Assembly (NCBI GenBank): GCA_045646925.1
Contig: JAZRLQ010000056.1
Coordinates: forward strand, 1-58,390
DNA length: 58,390 nt
From: QALR01 sp045646925
Lineage (GTDB): Bacteria > Bacillota > Clostridia > Oscillospirales > CAG-272
Direction: 5' to 3'
Part shown: piece after piece, positions 24,820 to 33,628 of the stretch
Layout of the letters: every line of letters starts with the position of its first letter
How positions within the stretch are numbered: the stretch's first letter is position 1
The notes under the pieces: generated by a model
The model's database searches: none
The model's input: only the letters and a program-made list of their open reading frames with translations
What the model was told of the DNA's origin: nothing
Translations under genes and position numbers: made by a program

Positions 24820-26187
24820 TCATTCGAAGCAGAAATATTTCTTGCGCAATTTGTCCATTCTGCCGGAAATGCGCTTCAGATCGTCGCCCGCTTCCTCGTC
24901 GCCGCACGCGTATTCCTTCATCAGACGGCCTTCTTCGAAGCAGATCTCGTCGTGAATGGGAAGGTAATGCTCGTAGAGGAAGAAGCAATATTTCATCATG
25001 CGCAACGTGCCGAGAACCTCAACGTGATTTTTGACGTCCTGGATCGCCACGTTGTAGAAGCTCTTGACCGCGCCGACGATCTCGTCGCGTGTGTTCTCGT
25101 AAGCGAGAACCATGGAGCGCGCGGAATGCCAGTCTGCGTTGTAGGGCGTGGAGCCGTGCGTATCCGTGTTGCCGACGATCGGGATCTGAATGCCTTTTGC
25201 GCGGTAGTCGTGATATTTCTGCACTTGATAGCCGTTCTGTTGGAAGTAGGTGAGACCGCCGAATACCTCAAACGCGTCGAAGGGGTGCGTTTCGAACATA
25301 TAGTCGGTGAAATCCTCGGGAACCTGATATACGTTGCTGATCCAGTAAGGGTGCGCGAAAATACCGAGACCGTTCGCCTTTTTGATGTGATTGCAGATCC
25401 ATACGCAAGAGGCGTAGGAGAATTTTTCGACGTTTTCGGGAATGTCGAGCGTTTCCGCGAGAGCGTTTACCTCCGCTTTGTATTGCTCGTCGCTCATAAC
25501 GTCGGGGCAGACACCCGTGATGGATCGCCAATTGGGATCAGCGCCCTTGACGAGATACTGCTGGGAGCTTTCGAGCAGACCGTTGACACTGTAATCACCG
25601 CCGAAGTTGACGATGTGGATATCGTTTCCGGGCAGATGGATCTCTTCGCCGGGGTAGAATTTGACGTCAAGATTCAGCGGCGCGTAAAAATCGCGCGTTT
25701 CCAGAGAGGGATAGTATTTTCTGTGGTCGGTGATCGCCATGAAGTCGTAGCCCGCCTTGCGATAATTCGCGGCAACGATGAAGGGGTGTTCCTTGCCGTC
25801 GGAGCGGGTGGAATGCATATGCATATCCCCGATATAAGGATATCTTCCGACGAGATCGTCCTCGACCGCGTAAACGGAAAGTTGAACCAATCGTTTGTCT
25901 TCGAGAAGAATGCGGATATAGTATTCGCTTTCTTTGTTGAAGGTGTGAACGATATGGAAGCAACCGTCCTCGGAGGGCGTCATCGCGTACGAGGCGTAGT
26001 TGTTACGATTGGGATAGGTGGTGGGATTTCCTTCGGTCGTGGTATGAATGGCAACGGTGTATTCCTTCGCTTTGTTGAAGGCCGCGTGTCCGCCGCGTGG
26101 CTTCACCGTGATCGTGACTTCCTTTCCGACGGGAATGACCTTTGGGAAAATATCGTAGTTCAAAAGCTCGCGTTTCATCAGATCCAT
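24820..26187 (-). CDS. PHP-domain metal-dependent phosphoesterase-like protein with an N-terminal beta domain
   Basis: 455 residues. The first ~110 residues look like a beta-sandwich (VGKEVTITVKPRGGHAAF ... YYIRILLEDKRLVQLSVYAVE). A PHP domain follows with its metal motifs: DMHMHSTRSDG, FMAITDH, IFAHPYW, and GNTDTHG. The C-terminal 80 residues are helical. PHP proteins hydrolyse phosphoesters. This larger type with a beta domain is often found among carbohydrate genes, but its substrate is not known to me. The AAAGGA site fixes the start at 26187. Confidence 0.85.
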   Translation of the reverse strand: MDLMKRELLNYDIFPKVIPVGKEVTITVKPRGGHAAFNKAKEYTVAIHTTTEGNPTTYPNRNNYASYAMTPSEDGCFHIVHTFNKESEYYIRILLEDKRLVQLSVYAVEDDLVGRYPYIGDMHMHSTRSDGKEHPFIVAANYRKAGYDFMAITDHRKYYPSLETRDFYAPLNLDVKFYPGEEIHLPGNDIHIVNFGGDYSVNGLLESSQQYLVKGADPNWRSITGVCPDVMSDEQYKAEVNALAETLDIPENVEKFSYASCVWICNHIKKANGLGIFAHPYWISNVYQVPEDFTDYMFETHPFDAFEVFGGLTYFQQNGYQVQKYHDYRAKGIQIPIVGNTDTHGSTPYNADWHSARSMVLAYENTRDEIVGAVKSFYNVAIQDVKNHVEVLGTLRMMKYCFFLYEHYLPIHDEICFEEGRLMKEYACGDEEAGDDLKRISGRMDKLRKKYFCFE

Positions 26188-26230
26188 AGCAGTGGTCCTT
26201 TCTTTATTTATAATAAGAGCGTTTGATTGT

Positions 26231-26259
26231 ATTTTATCATAAATATTGTTTTTTGTAAA
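26231..26259 (-). promoter_or_regulatory. Sigma-A promoter for the PHP-GH92 operon
   Basis: Minus strand: TTTACA (26259-26254), 17 bases, TAAAAT (26236-26231) with TGA before the -10. It lies about 45 bases upstream of the PHP start. Confidence 0.7.
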
Positions 26260-26390
26260 GGGTGAATGCCGCGCTATTTTCGTATCGCGTGAAAGTCGAC
26301 TTTATTCCCGAGTGGCAAAAAAAGACTTTTTTCATACAATGGAAAAGAACACGATTTTCAATTCTTTGAAGCAAGAAAGGGTTATTGCAT

Positions 26391-27443
26391 ATGAAAAAGT
26401 TTTTTGCCGCCGCCAATACGGAGCATGGCTTTCGGAGTCTCTTCGACGAAATTTTCACTCCCGAGAAATTTCGCCGTATCTATATTCTGAAGGGAGGTCC
26501 CGGAACGGGGAAATCGACCTTGATGAAGAGGATCGCGGAGCTCGCGCGATCGAGAGGCTTCGAGACGGAATATATCTGTTGCTCGTCCGATCCGGATTCG
26601 CTGGACGGCGTGATCATTGCGGCGCTTGCGGTTGCGATTTTGGACGGAACGGCGCCGCATATTACGGATCCCATCTATCCCGGCGCGGTGGAGCGGATCG
26701 TGGATCTCGGAGTGGCGTTCGATCTTCACGCATTGGAAACAAATCGCGATCGTTTGATCCCGCTGATCCGCGCGAAAAAGGAGGCGTACCGCTCGGCATA
26801 TCGTTTTTTGTCCGCGGCGGGCAAGGTCGAAAAGGAATACGACGAATTGCTGCGCTCCTGTTATCTTTCCGAAAAGGCGGAGGCGGCGGTGAGGCGCATG
26901 ACCGCTTCCTTTCGCAGAACGAAAACGAGCGAAGAACGGAGGCGCTATATTTCCGCGATCTGCGGCAGAGGCTATTACCGTTTGCAGACGCTCCGCGCGC
27001 AAGCGCAAAAGGTGTACGCGGTGGCGGATAAAAACGGAGCGGGATATCTCGTGATGGAGACGTTATACGAAAGACTTCATAAAGAAGGCTTCGCTCTCAC
27101 CGTGTGCAGTCATCCCGTTTACGAAGAAAGAAAGGAAGCGATCCTTCTGCATGACGAGGGCGTTCTTTTCCTCGTTTGCGATGACGGTGAGGCGGCTTTG
27201 GCGGATAAGATCGTCAATCCCATGCGCTTCATCGATAAAGAACGGATGTCGGAAAAGAAGCGGCGCTTGCGTTTGATCCGAAAGTGCGAAACGGCAATAT
27301 TGGACGGCGCCGTTTCTTGCTTTGCGGAGGCGGGGGCGCTTCACGGCAAGGCGGAAGCGATTTACGGCTTGTGTGTGGACTTTTCGGAAGTTGAGGGCGT
27401 AATGCGCAAAATAATCGACGAAATATTTGAAAATAATGTGTAA
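26391..27443 (+). CDS. P-loop ATPase of unknown function (PRK06851-like)
   Basis: 350 residues from the ATG at 26391 (AAAGGG nine bases upstream; a TTG two codons earlier is less likely). Walker A GGPGTGKST lies near residue 36. The middle is helical and basic; the second half (AGYLVMETLYERLHKEGFALTV ... ILLHDEGVLFLVCDD) looks like a degenerate repeat of the first and lacks a second clear P-loop. Soluble, cytoplasmic. Uncharacterised family in Firmicutes; a nucleotide-dependent role is all the sequence shows. Confidence 0.75.
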   Translation: MKKFFAAANTEHGFRSLFDEIFTPEKFRRIYILKGGPGTGKSTLMKRIAELARSRGFETEYICCSSDPDSLDGVIIAALAVAILDGTAPHITDPIYPGAVERIVDLGVAFDLHALETNRDRLIPLIRAKKEAYRSAYRFLSAAGKVEKEYDELLRSCYLSEKAEAAVRRMTASFRRTKTSEERRRYISAICGRGYYRLQTLRAQAQKVYAVADKNGAGYLVMETLYERLHKEGFALTVCSHPVYEERKEAILLHDEGVLFLVCDDGEAALADKIVNPMRFIDKERMSEKKRRLRLIRKCETAILDGAVSCFAEAGALHGKAEAIYGLCVDFSEVEGVMRKIIDEIFENNV

Positions 27444-27460
27444 AATATTTAAAAATTTAA

Positions 27461-27489
27461 TTGAAAAAATGAAAAACATATGTTATAAT
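27461..27489 (+). promoter_or_regulatory. Sigma-A promoter
   Basis: TTGAAA (27461-27466), 17 bases, TATAAT (27484-27489), about 95 bases before the PrsA-like gene. Confidence 0.75.
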
Positions 27490-27584
27490 CAATATACATT
27501 TGCGTTTTTGAATTGCGGAATGCTTTGGTGACAAAGTATTCCGTATACGCGCAACATATTTTTGAAAGGAAAACAGTTAAAACC

Positions 27585-28733
27585 ATGATGAAAAAAATTT
27601 GTAAAACACTGTGTCTTGCGTTGGCTCTTTCCGTATTGCTGCTGATGTTCACAGGTTGTGAAAAGAAGCCGGGACTTTATGCTTGGTATGGCGGAAGAAT
27701 GAACGTGGATACGGTTATGACCATTCGCGTTGACGGCGGCGAAGGCGAAAAAGTATATGAGGTTCCCTTTGAAACTTATCGTACGGTTTTTCTTTATCTG
27801 AAGCAGAACGTGTCTGACGTAATTCAGGACAGCGACGGCAAGATCACCGCGCTTTCCACCGACGCGGAAAAAACGGCGGCCATCAAGGAAGTTGCGGAAG
27901 AGATTCTGACGGAATATTACTGCCTCGTTGCCGCTTGTGAAAAGTACGGTATCTCCATCACCGAAGCGGACAAGGAATCGTACGAAGCAAGCTACCGCAG
28001 AAAGCTCCAGACCTATATCGAAAGCATGGACGGAACGGAAGAATACGAGGGAACGCTCGACGAATACGTTGCCGATCTTTATAAGAAGACATTGGCGCTC
28101 GTCGGTACGACTCCCGAATATTTCGAATTCACCTATTACCGCTCGTTGCTGGAGCAGCGCTTGAAGCTGGCTCTCGCAAACGATCTTGACGCTTATCTCA
28201 ACCAGTCTTATTTCCACTACAAGCAGATCCTCGTCACTTATACGAAGGGTGACGCGGTTTCCGAAGCGAAGGCTCGCGAGCAGATCCTCGCCGCGCAGGA
28301 CAAGCTGCAGAGCGGCGCAGATATGGATAGCGTGATCAAGGAGTATACCTCCGACGAATCCTATCAGGACGTTTATTTCGACAGCTACGGAAGCATCGTA
28401 GGCTCTTCGACAAGCAGTACGATGGGCTCGTTCACCATGGAAGCGATCTGTGCTCTTGGCATGAATGAGTATAGCACGATCCTTTCCGGTGACCTGGATG
28501 ATTATATCGGCTTCTTTGCCATTTATCAGAGATTGAGCGTTGACAAGGAGTTCGTTTGCAGCTCCGACCAGATCGGCTCTCTGATCTATCAGTATCCCTA
28601 TACCAGCGCGACCTCCTACTCCACCTATTACACCAACTACCGTTTGGTTATCGACAGCTACGTGGATAACAGCTCTTTGGTTCCCGTAAGCGAAAAGGTG
28701 TACAAGCGTATCAACATCAAGACGCTGTATTGA
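27585..28733 (+). CDS. PrsA/SurA-like foldase lipoprotein
   Basis: 382 residues from ATG ATG at 27585. A lipoprotein signal (LALALSVLLLMFTGC) places it on the outer face of the membrane. A SurA-N-like helical region (around AEEILTEYYCLVAACEKYGISITEADK) is followed by a parvulin-like segment beginning SYFHYKQILVTYTKGD and AKAREQILAAQDKLQSGADM. Such proteins help exported proteins fold by proline isomerisation; the parvulin part here is poorly conserved, so catalysis is uncertain. The GAAAGGA site is about 14 bases from the start, longer than usual. It is followed by a GT2 gene after 18 bases. Confidence 0.72.
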   Translation: MMKKICKTLCLALALSVLLLMFTGCEKKPGLYAWYGGRMNVDTVMTIRVDGGEGEKVYEVPFETYRTVFLYLKQNVSDVIQDSDGKITALSTDAEKTAAIKEVAEEILTEYYCLVAACEKYGISITEADKESYEASYRRKLQTYIESMDGTEEYEGTLDEYVADLYKKTLALVGTTPEYFEFTYYRSLLEQRLKLALANDLDAYLNQSYFHYKQILVTYTKGDAVSEAKAREQILAAQDKLQSGADMDSVIKEYTSDESYQDVYFDSYGSIVGSSTSSTMGSFTMEAICALGMNEYSTILSGDLDDYIGFFAIYQRLSVDKEFVCSSDQIGSLIYQYPYTSATSYSTYYTNYRLVIDSYVDNSSLVPVSEKVYKRINIKTLY

Positions 28734-28751
28734 AAGGATCGGTTATAAACG

Positions 28752-29471
28752 ATGAAAATATCTTTGGTTATTCCCATGTATAACGAGAGCGCCATTATCG
28801 CCGATGCGGTAAAGACGTACTCCTCTTACATGGACGGGCGCTTTGAGGATTGGGAGCTGATCTTCGTGGACGACGGCTCTGCGGACGCTTGCGGCGACGT
28901 CGTTGAGGCGGCGCATTTGCAGGACGAGCGCATTCGTCTTTGCCGTTACACACCCAATCGCGGAAAGGGCTACGCCGTTCGCACGGGTATCCTCGCGGCG
29001 CAGGGCGATCTGATTCTCTTCACGGATTGCGATAACGCATACGGTGAGGAGGCGATCGGCAGACTTGCGGACGCGCTCACAGAATCCGGCGCGGATATCG
29101 TGGTAGGCTCGCGCAATCTATCGAAGGACGGCTACGATGGCTATACGCTTCTTCGTAAAATGGCGTCAAAGGCTTATATCAAGGTCATTGCGGTCGCGGC
29201 AGGCTTCAAGCTGACGGATTCCCAATGCGGTATGAAGGGATTCCGCGCGGATATTGCGAAAAAGATCTTTTCCAATTGCGAGGTCGACCGATTTGCCTTT
29301 GATCTCGAGGTCATTATGATCGCGACCAAGCTTAATGCGGATATTGCGGAAATGCCCGTTAAGATCATTAATCACAGAGAATCTACGGTTCACGTGCTTC
29401 GCGATTCCGTCAAAATGCTTCGTGACGTTTACCGTATGAAAAAAAGAATTAAAACACAGGAGATCGTATGA
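28752..29471 (+). CDS. Family 2 glycosyltransferase (dolichol/polyprenol-phosphate sugar synthase type)
   Basis: 239 residues. SLVIPMYNESAII, LIFVDDGSAD, NRGKGYAVRTGILAAQGDLILFTDCDNA and QCGMKGFRAD are GT-A fold motifs of the DPM1-like subgroup that loads glucose or mannose onto a polyprenyl phosphate. It has no C-terminal membrane anchor, so it is probably peripheral. It lies between two exported lipoproteins, which may suggest a surface glycosylation step (inference). Confidence 0.9.
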   Translation: MKISLVIPMYNESAIIADAVKTYSSYMDGRFEDWELIFVDDGSADACGDVVEAAHLQDERIRLCRYTPNRGKGYAVRTGILAAQGDLILFTDCDNAYGEEAIGRLADALTESGADIVVGSRNLSKDGYDGYTLLRKMASKAYIKVIAVAAGFKLTDSQCGMKGFRADIAKKIFSNCEVDRFAFDLEVIMIATKLNADIAEMPVKIINHRESTVHVLRDSVKMLRDVYRMKKRIKTQEIV

Positions 29472-29552
29472 TCGGTGAGAGCCGACGGATCTTCAACAGT
29501 ATCAAAACGATTCGATGAATCAAGCTATGCTTTCATGAAAGGAATTTCGTCA

Positions 29553-32006
29553 ATGAAAAGAATTTTTATTACCCTGATGGCGCTCCTTATGATTGCAGCC
29601 TCGCTCGTATTGGCGGGATGTAATAAAAATGAGAACAATAATCAGGACAAGCCGGAGGAAACGGAGACCGGCAAGCCGATTTACTACAGCCGTGACTCGT
29701 TGTATGCCTACACGCTGAACGACAATAACGAAGCGACTCTCGTCGCTTATTACGGCACTGCCGCGAACGTCGTTATCAACCGTATCGACGGTAAACAGAA
29801 GATCGTTGCGATCGACGCGGGCGCTTTTGCGGGAAACACTTACGTAAAAAGTGTTGAGATCTCTTCTCCCGTGAAATCCATCGGAGAAGATGCGTTCCTC
29901 TCCTGCACCTCTTTGGAATCGATCACCTTCCGTAATCCCGTTCTGGAAACGATCGGAGACGATGCGTTCTCCGGTTGCAAGGCGCTTACCGGATTTGTCA
30001 TTCCTTCGACAACGAAGACCATCGGAAATCAGGCGTTTCTGAATTGCTACGTCGCAAGCATCGACTTCTCTCAGGCGACCTCGCTGGAAACGATCGGTGA
30101 CTACGCGTTCTCCTTCTGCGGCATGAATCTGACCGGCACCTTCAAGGTTATTCTTCCCGACAATCTGAAGACGCTCGGACACGGCGCCTTTTACGGTTGT
30201 ACGCAGGTGGAGGCTTTCGAGGTTTCCTCCAATAACACCGTATTCTCTTCCGAAGACGGCATTTTGTATAGCCGTGACCGCGAAACTCTCGTTCTCTATC
30301 CGCTCGGCGCAAACGTTGACGGCTCGTATACGATCCCTTCCTTCGTTCGCTCGATCGCGGGAAGCGCGTTTGCGGGTGCAAGTCTGAAGAATGTTTATTT
30401 CTCCGAGGGCTTGGAGGAGATCGGCGGTAACGCATTCTATAAAGCGTACGCGCTGGAAAGCGTTACGCTTCCTTCCTCTGTGAAAAAGATCGGCAGCTAC
30501 GCCTTCATGGATTGCTCCGCTCTTACCTCCGCCAATATTCCCGACGGCGCGGAAATCGGAGTATACGTTTTCCGTAACTGCAAAGCGCTCACCTCCATCG
30601 ATCTTCCTTCCTATATGAAGGAAATTCCCGAGGGTATGTTTGACTCCTGTCTCGTGCTGGAGGAGATCACACTTCCCGAGGGTTTGGAAACGATTGGCGA
30701 GCTTGCTTTCAACTATTGCAAGAAGCTCAAGGAGATCAATCTTCCTTCCACTGTAAAAACCGTTTCCGCGTATGCGTTCCGTAACTGCATGGCGCTTACG
30801 GAAGTGGACTTTTCCGACGTAACCTCGATCGGCGCCTTTGCGTTCCAGTATTGCTCCATGCTGAAAAAGATCGACATCAGCGGAGTGACGGAGCTTCCCG
30901 CTTATATCTTCGCAAGCTGCACCTTGCTGGAGGATGTCACTCTTTCCGATAAAATTACCTCGATCGGCAGCTATGCATTCTATGCTTGCGATATGCTCAA
31001 GCAGTTTGAAATTGCTCCGAGCGTTGTTTCCATCGGAGATTTCGTATTCGCAAAATGCGAAAATCTGAGCGAGATCGTGATTCCCGCAACCGTGCAGAAG
31101 CTCGGAAACGGCGTTATGTACGGTACCGGCATTACGACGGCGACGATCGAAATGAAGATCTCCGCAGTTCCCGCTTCCTTCTTCGATTCCTGTAAGAAGC
31201 TTACGACGGTCATCCTTCCCGATACTGTGGACACGATCGCGATGGGCGCGTTCACCGGTTGTGCCTCTTTGAAGGAAATCGCCTTCTCCGGACAGATCAA
31301 GCATGTCAGCGCTTCTGCGTTTGCAAATTGCGTTAGTCTGAAAACGGCGATCTTCGGCACGGAAGATACCGAGATCGGCGCGGGCACCTATTACGGCTGC
31401 GAATCCTTGACGGATATCGTGATTCCCGAAGGCGTTACGACGATCGGCGCTTCCGCGTTCGCAAACTGCGTATATCTGACCTCCGTTCAATTGCCTTCCA
31501 CGCTTCAGTATATCGACGCAGGCGCGTTCATGGGTTGTCAGAAGCTTTCCTCTGTCAATATTCCTGAATCCGTTCTCGCAGTCGGTGACAACGCGTTCTA
31601 CAACTGCACGAAGCTTACAAAAGTAAGCGGCGCAAAGAATCTGGTTTACGTCGGTATGAACGTCTTTAACGGAACGAGCTGGTTGAAATCTCAGTCCAAG
31701 GAAGATTTCGTTGTGATCGGTGACGGCGTGCTGATTCAGTATAACGGCAACGCGAAGAATATCGTGATCCCTGATACCGTAAAACGTATTCCCGCATATC
31801 GTTTCACCGTTCTTGCAACGGAGCCCGATTCCTTTACGATTCCTTCCACAGTCGAATATATTTCCGTGGATGCATTCTCCAGATTGGTCGAATCGTCCGA
31901 CTCCACTTATTACGAGAGACGTTACGTGAAGATCATTGCTCGTGAAGGCACGTATGCAGAGCAATTCGCAAACCACGAATACTATACCTTCGAAGCAATC
32001 AAATAA
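29553..32006 (+). CDS. BspA-type leucine-rich repeat lipoprotein
   Basis: 817 residues from the ATG at 29553 (GAAAGGAA site; upstream in-frame codons are not supported). Signal peptide with lipobox (LMIAASLVLAGC), a short Asn/Glu/Thr-rich linker, then LRR_5 repeats of about 23 residues for nearly the whole length, each of the kind IGDDAFSGCKALTGFVIPSTTKT. These proteins form long solenoids at the cell surface, associated with adhesion or ligand binding in gut and oral bacteria. It is preceded by the GT2 gene and closed by a strong terminator. Confidence 0.92.
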   Translation: MKRIFITLMALLMIAASLVLAGCNKNENNNQDKPEETETGKPIYYSRDSLYAYTLNDNNEATLVAYYGTAANVVINRIDGKQKIVAIDAGAFAGNTYVKSVEISSPVKSIGEDAFLSCTSLESITFRNPVLETIGDDAFSGCKALTGFVIPSTTKTIGNQAFLNCYVASIDFSQATSLETIGDYAFSFCGMNLTGTFKVILPDNLKTLGHGAFYGCTQVEAFEVSSNNTVFSSEDGILYSRDRETLVLYPLGANVDGSYTIPSFVRSIAGSAFAGASLKNVYFSEGLEEIGGNAFYKAYALESVTLPSSVKKIGSYAFMDCSALTSANIPDGAEIGVYVFRNCKALTSIDLPSYMKEIPEGMFDSCLVLEEITLPEGLETIGELAFNYCKKLKEINLPSTVKTVSAYAFRNCMALTEVDFSDVTSIGAFAFQYCSMLKKIDISGVTELPAYIFASCTLLEDVTLSDKITSIGSYAFYACDMLKQFEIAPSVVSIGDFVFAKCENLSEIVIPATVQKLGNGVMYGTGITTATIEMKISAVPASFFDSCKKLTTVILPDTVDTIAMGAFTGCASLKEIAFSGQIKHVSASAFANCVSLKTAIFGTEDTEIGAGTYYGCESLTDIVIPEGVTTIGASAFANCVYLTSVQLPSTLQYIDAGAFMGCQKLSSVNIPESVLAVGDNAFYNCTKLTKVSGAKNLVYVGMNVFNGTSWLKSQSKEDFVVIGDGVLIQYNGNAKNIVIPDTVKRIPAYRFTVLATEPDSFTIPSTVEYISVDAFSRLVESSDSTYYERRYVKIIAREGTYAEQFANHEYYTFEAIK

Positions 32007-32010
32007 GCAT

Positions 32011-32044
32011 AAAAAAGCACGGCAGTTCTGCCGTGCTTTTTTTA
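32011..32044 (+). terminator. Terminator after the LRR lipoprotein gene
   Basis: Stem of AGCACGGCAG with CTGCCGTGCT, flanked by A and T runs. Confidence 0.88.
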
Positions 32045-32083
32045 CTATAGGAAATCGCCCAATCGGGGTGGCGTTATCCGTTT

Positions 32084-32530
32084 TTACGGAACGTCTGCGC
32101 GCAGGATCTCGCTTTCTCCGATGACGCGGATGCCGTTTCGGATCAGCAGATCCGCGGCGATACCGTTTCCGCTCGTCAGCGTGTTTGTAAAGCTGCCGTC
32201 GTAAATTTGCCCCGCACCGCAGGAAGGACTGCGTTCCTTCAGAATGGCGGTTTCGCATTGAAAAATCTCCGCGAGACGAAGCGCTTCCTCGGCGCCGCGG
32301 CGGTAATTTCCCGAGATATCTTCTCCGTCCTTGCGTATAACGGTTCCCGCCGCCGAGATTTCGGCGGGAAGACGGGGTGTCGGGAGTCCGCCCATGATCT
32401 CCGGACAAACGGGGATCAGATGGTACTTTTTCTTTAATTTCTCGATGGTTTCTTTGTCCAGAGGCTTGGTTCTGCCGTCGTATCGGCAGGCAACGCCGAG
32501 CAGACAGGCGCTGATGAGAATCGTTTTCAT
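32084..32530 (-). CDS. DUF523 family iron-sulphur protein (TudS-like)
   Basis: 148 residues. Conserved features: SACLLGVACRYDG with C9, VCPEIMGGLPTPR with C42 and SPSCGAGQIYDG with C104. These three cysteines match the positions that hold a [4Fe-4S] cluster in the characterised member, 2-thiouracil desulfidase, which removes sulphur from thiolated uracil. Cytoplasmic. It follows the amidase gene in the same direction, but a terminator-like hairpin separates them. Confidence 0.88.
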   Translation of the reverse strand: MKTILISACLLGVACRYDGRTKPLDKETIEKLKKKYHLIPVCPEIMGGLPTPRLPAEISAAGTVIRKDGEDISGNYRRGAEEALRLAEIFQCETAILKERSPSCGAGQIYDGSFTNTLTSGNGIAADLLIRNGIRVIGESEILRADVP

Positions 32531-32564
32531 GTGGGATACGTCCTTTCAGAATGATAAGATTGAA

Positions 32565-32601
32565 AAATACCGGATACGGGCTTGTCCGTATCCGGTGCTT
32601 T
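32565..32601 (-). terminator. Terminator after the amidase lipoprotein gene
   Basis: 11-bp stem (32569-32579 with 32586-32596), 6-base loop, flanked by A/T runs on both sides; downstream of the amidase stop codon on the minus strand. Confidence 0.8.
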
Positions 32602-33345
32602 TTAGTCGATGAGAAGCGCTTCCTTGAACTCGGTCCATTTTTCCGGATTGTCAACGAAGTAGAGAGGGCAGTATTTGTGCCATACCACGCCGCTGCTGTT
32701 CGTTCTCGGGTAGTCGTAATGGCGCTTGACTTCGTCTGCGGTCAGATCGTATTCTATGCAGAGCCAGGAAACGAGCTTGACGAGTGAGTCGTATGTAGCA
32801 TCGGTGAATTTGCCCGTTTTGTCGGGGTGACAGCATTCGATGGAGATCGTGGAGTAATTACCCTCCGCCGTGCCGATCGCCCATGCGACCTCGTCCAAGG
32901 GCATACATTGAATGATGGAGCCGTCGAGATCGATGATGAAATGCGCGCTGACGTTATTTTTGTTTTCGAAATATCTCCAGTTCTGAAGCGCGGAGGTTCC
33001 GGGATTGGCGACGTAATGGATGACGATGCTTTTCAGCTCCTCGAGCTTGTATCCGGGGCGTGATTTCGAATGTACGGAAAGATATTTTTCCGTGACGAGC
33101 TTTTCTATTTCCTCGTCCAGAGGGTTTTCCTTGTCCACCTTGCTTGCGGTGCCGCCGGAGGACGTCTGCGAGTCTGATGACGGAGGCGTTGTTGCCGGGG
33201 AGTATTTGGTTGAAGTGTCGTCTGCTTCTGTTTGTTGCGCGGAGTTTGTCAATTCGCTGAGGATGTCGGTGTAATCACAGCCCGTCGATGTCAGAGACGC
33301 CGCCATCAGAAGAAGTGCGATCAACCGGATGAACATTTTTTTCAT
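32602..33345 (-). CDS. N-acetylmuramoyl-L-alanine amidase lipoprotein (Amidase_2)
   Basis: 247 residues. Lipoprotein signal (LIALLLMAASLTSTGC), a Ser/Thr/Gln-rich linker of about 45 residues, then an Amidase_2 domain: IVIHYVANPGTSA (zinc His), NNVSAHFIIDLDG, EVAWAIGTAEGNYSTISIECC, and KRHYDYPR (second zinc His). The last ligand position is WHKYCPLYF. The enzyme cleaves the bond between muramic acid and the stem peptide. It is tethered to the outer membrane face by its lipid anchor. Confidence 0.92.
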   Translation of the reverse strand: MKKMFIRLIALLLMAASLTSTGCDYTDILSELTNSAQQTEADDTSTKYSPATTPPSSDSQTSSGGTASKVDKENPLDEEIEKLVTEKYLSVHSKSRPGYKLEELKSIVIHYVANPGTSALQNWRYFENKNNVSAHFIIDLDGSIIQCMPLDEVAWAIGTAEGNYSTISIECCHPDKTGKFTDATYDSLVKLVSWLCIEYDLTADEVKRHYDYPRTNSSGVVWHKYCPLYFVDNPEKWTEFKEALLID

Positions 33346-33447
33346 AGAGGGGTTCCTTTCAGAATGAATGGATATTGGAATGCTTTTATGAATAGATTTT
33401 GTTGAAAAATGCTTTTCTCATTTTATTTAAAGAAGGCATTTTTGTTC

Positions 33448-33476
33448 ATTTTACCATATCCGAAGGATGATGTCAA
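33448..33476 (-). promoter_or_regulatory. Sigma-A promoter for the amidase lipoprotein
   Basis: Minus strand: consensus TTGACA (33476-33471), 17 bases, TAAAAT (33453-33448) with TGG before it. The leader is about 95 bases and contains an AT-rich hairpin (AAAAATGC with GCATTTTT, about 33405-33442). Confidence 0.78.
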
Positions 33477-33567
33477 GAAAAAGCAATTTTATATTTCGGG
33501 TATATTTGTAAAAAATTATTGAACGGCGGATTTTCCGACGGAGAACGGACGATTTTTTTCAAAGTGA

Positions 33568-33596
33568 TTGAAAATAAACGGAATTCATGATATAAT
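33568..33596 (+). promoter_or_regulatory. Sigma-A promoter for the TerB_N/BrxD-like operon
   Basis: TTGAAA (33568-33573), 17 bases, consensus TATAAT (33591-33596) with TGA before it, 32 bases from the start codon. Confidence 0.78.
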
Positions 33597-33628
33597 AAAT
33601 AAAATACACAAAGGAAAGGATAGGAAAA

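Noticed and set aside
29472..29552. Riboswitch in the gap before the LRR lipoprotein gene
   Set aside because: Only short imperfect inverted repeats; nothing matching a known aptamer could be traced by eye.
29550..32654. Minus-strand open frame of 1034 codons opposite the LRR lipoprotein
   Set aside because: It lies antisense to a clear repeat-coding lipoprotein, its translation is rich in Arg, His and Asp with no recognisable motif, and its openness follows from the regular codon pattern of the repeats.
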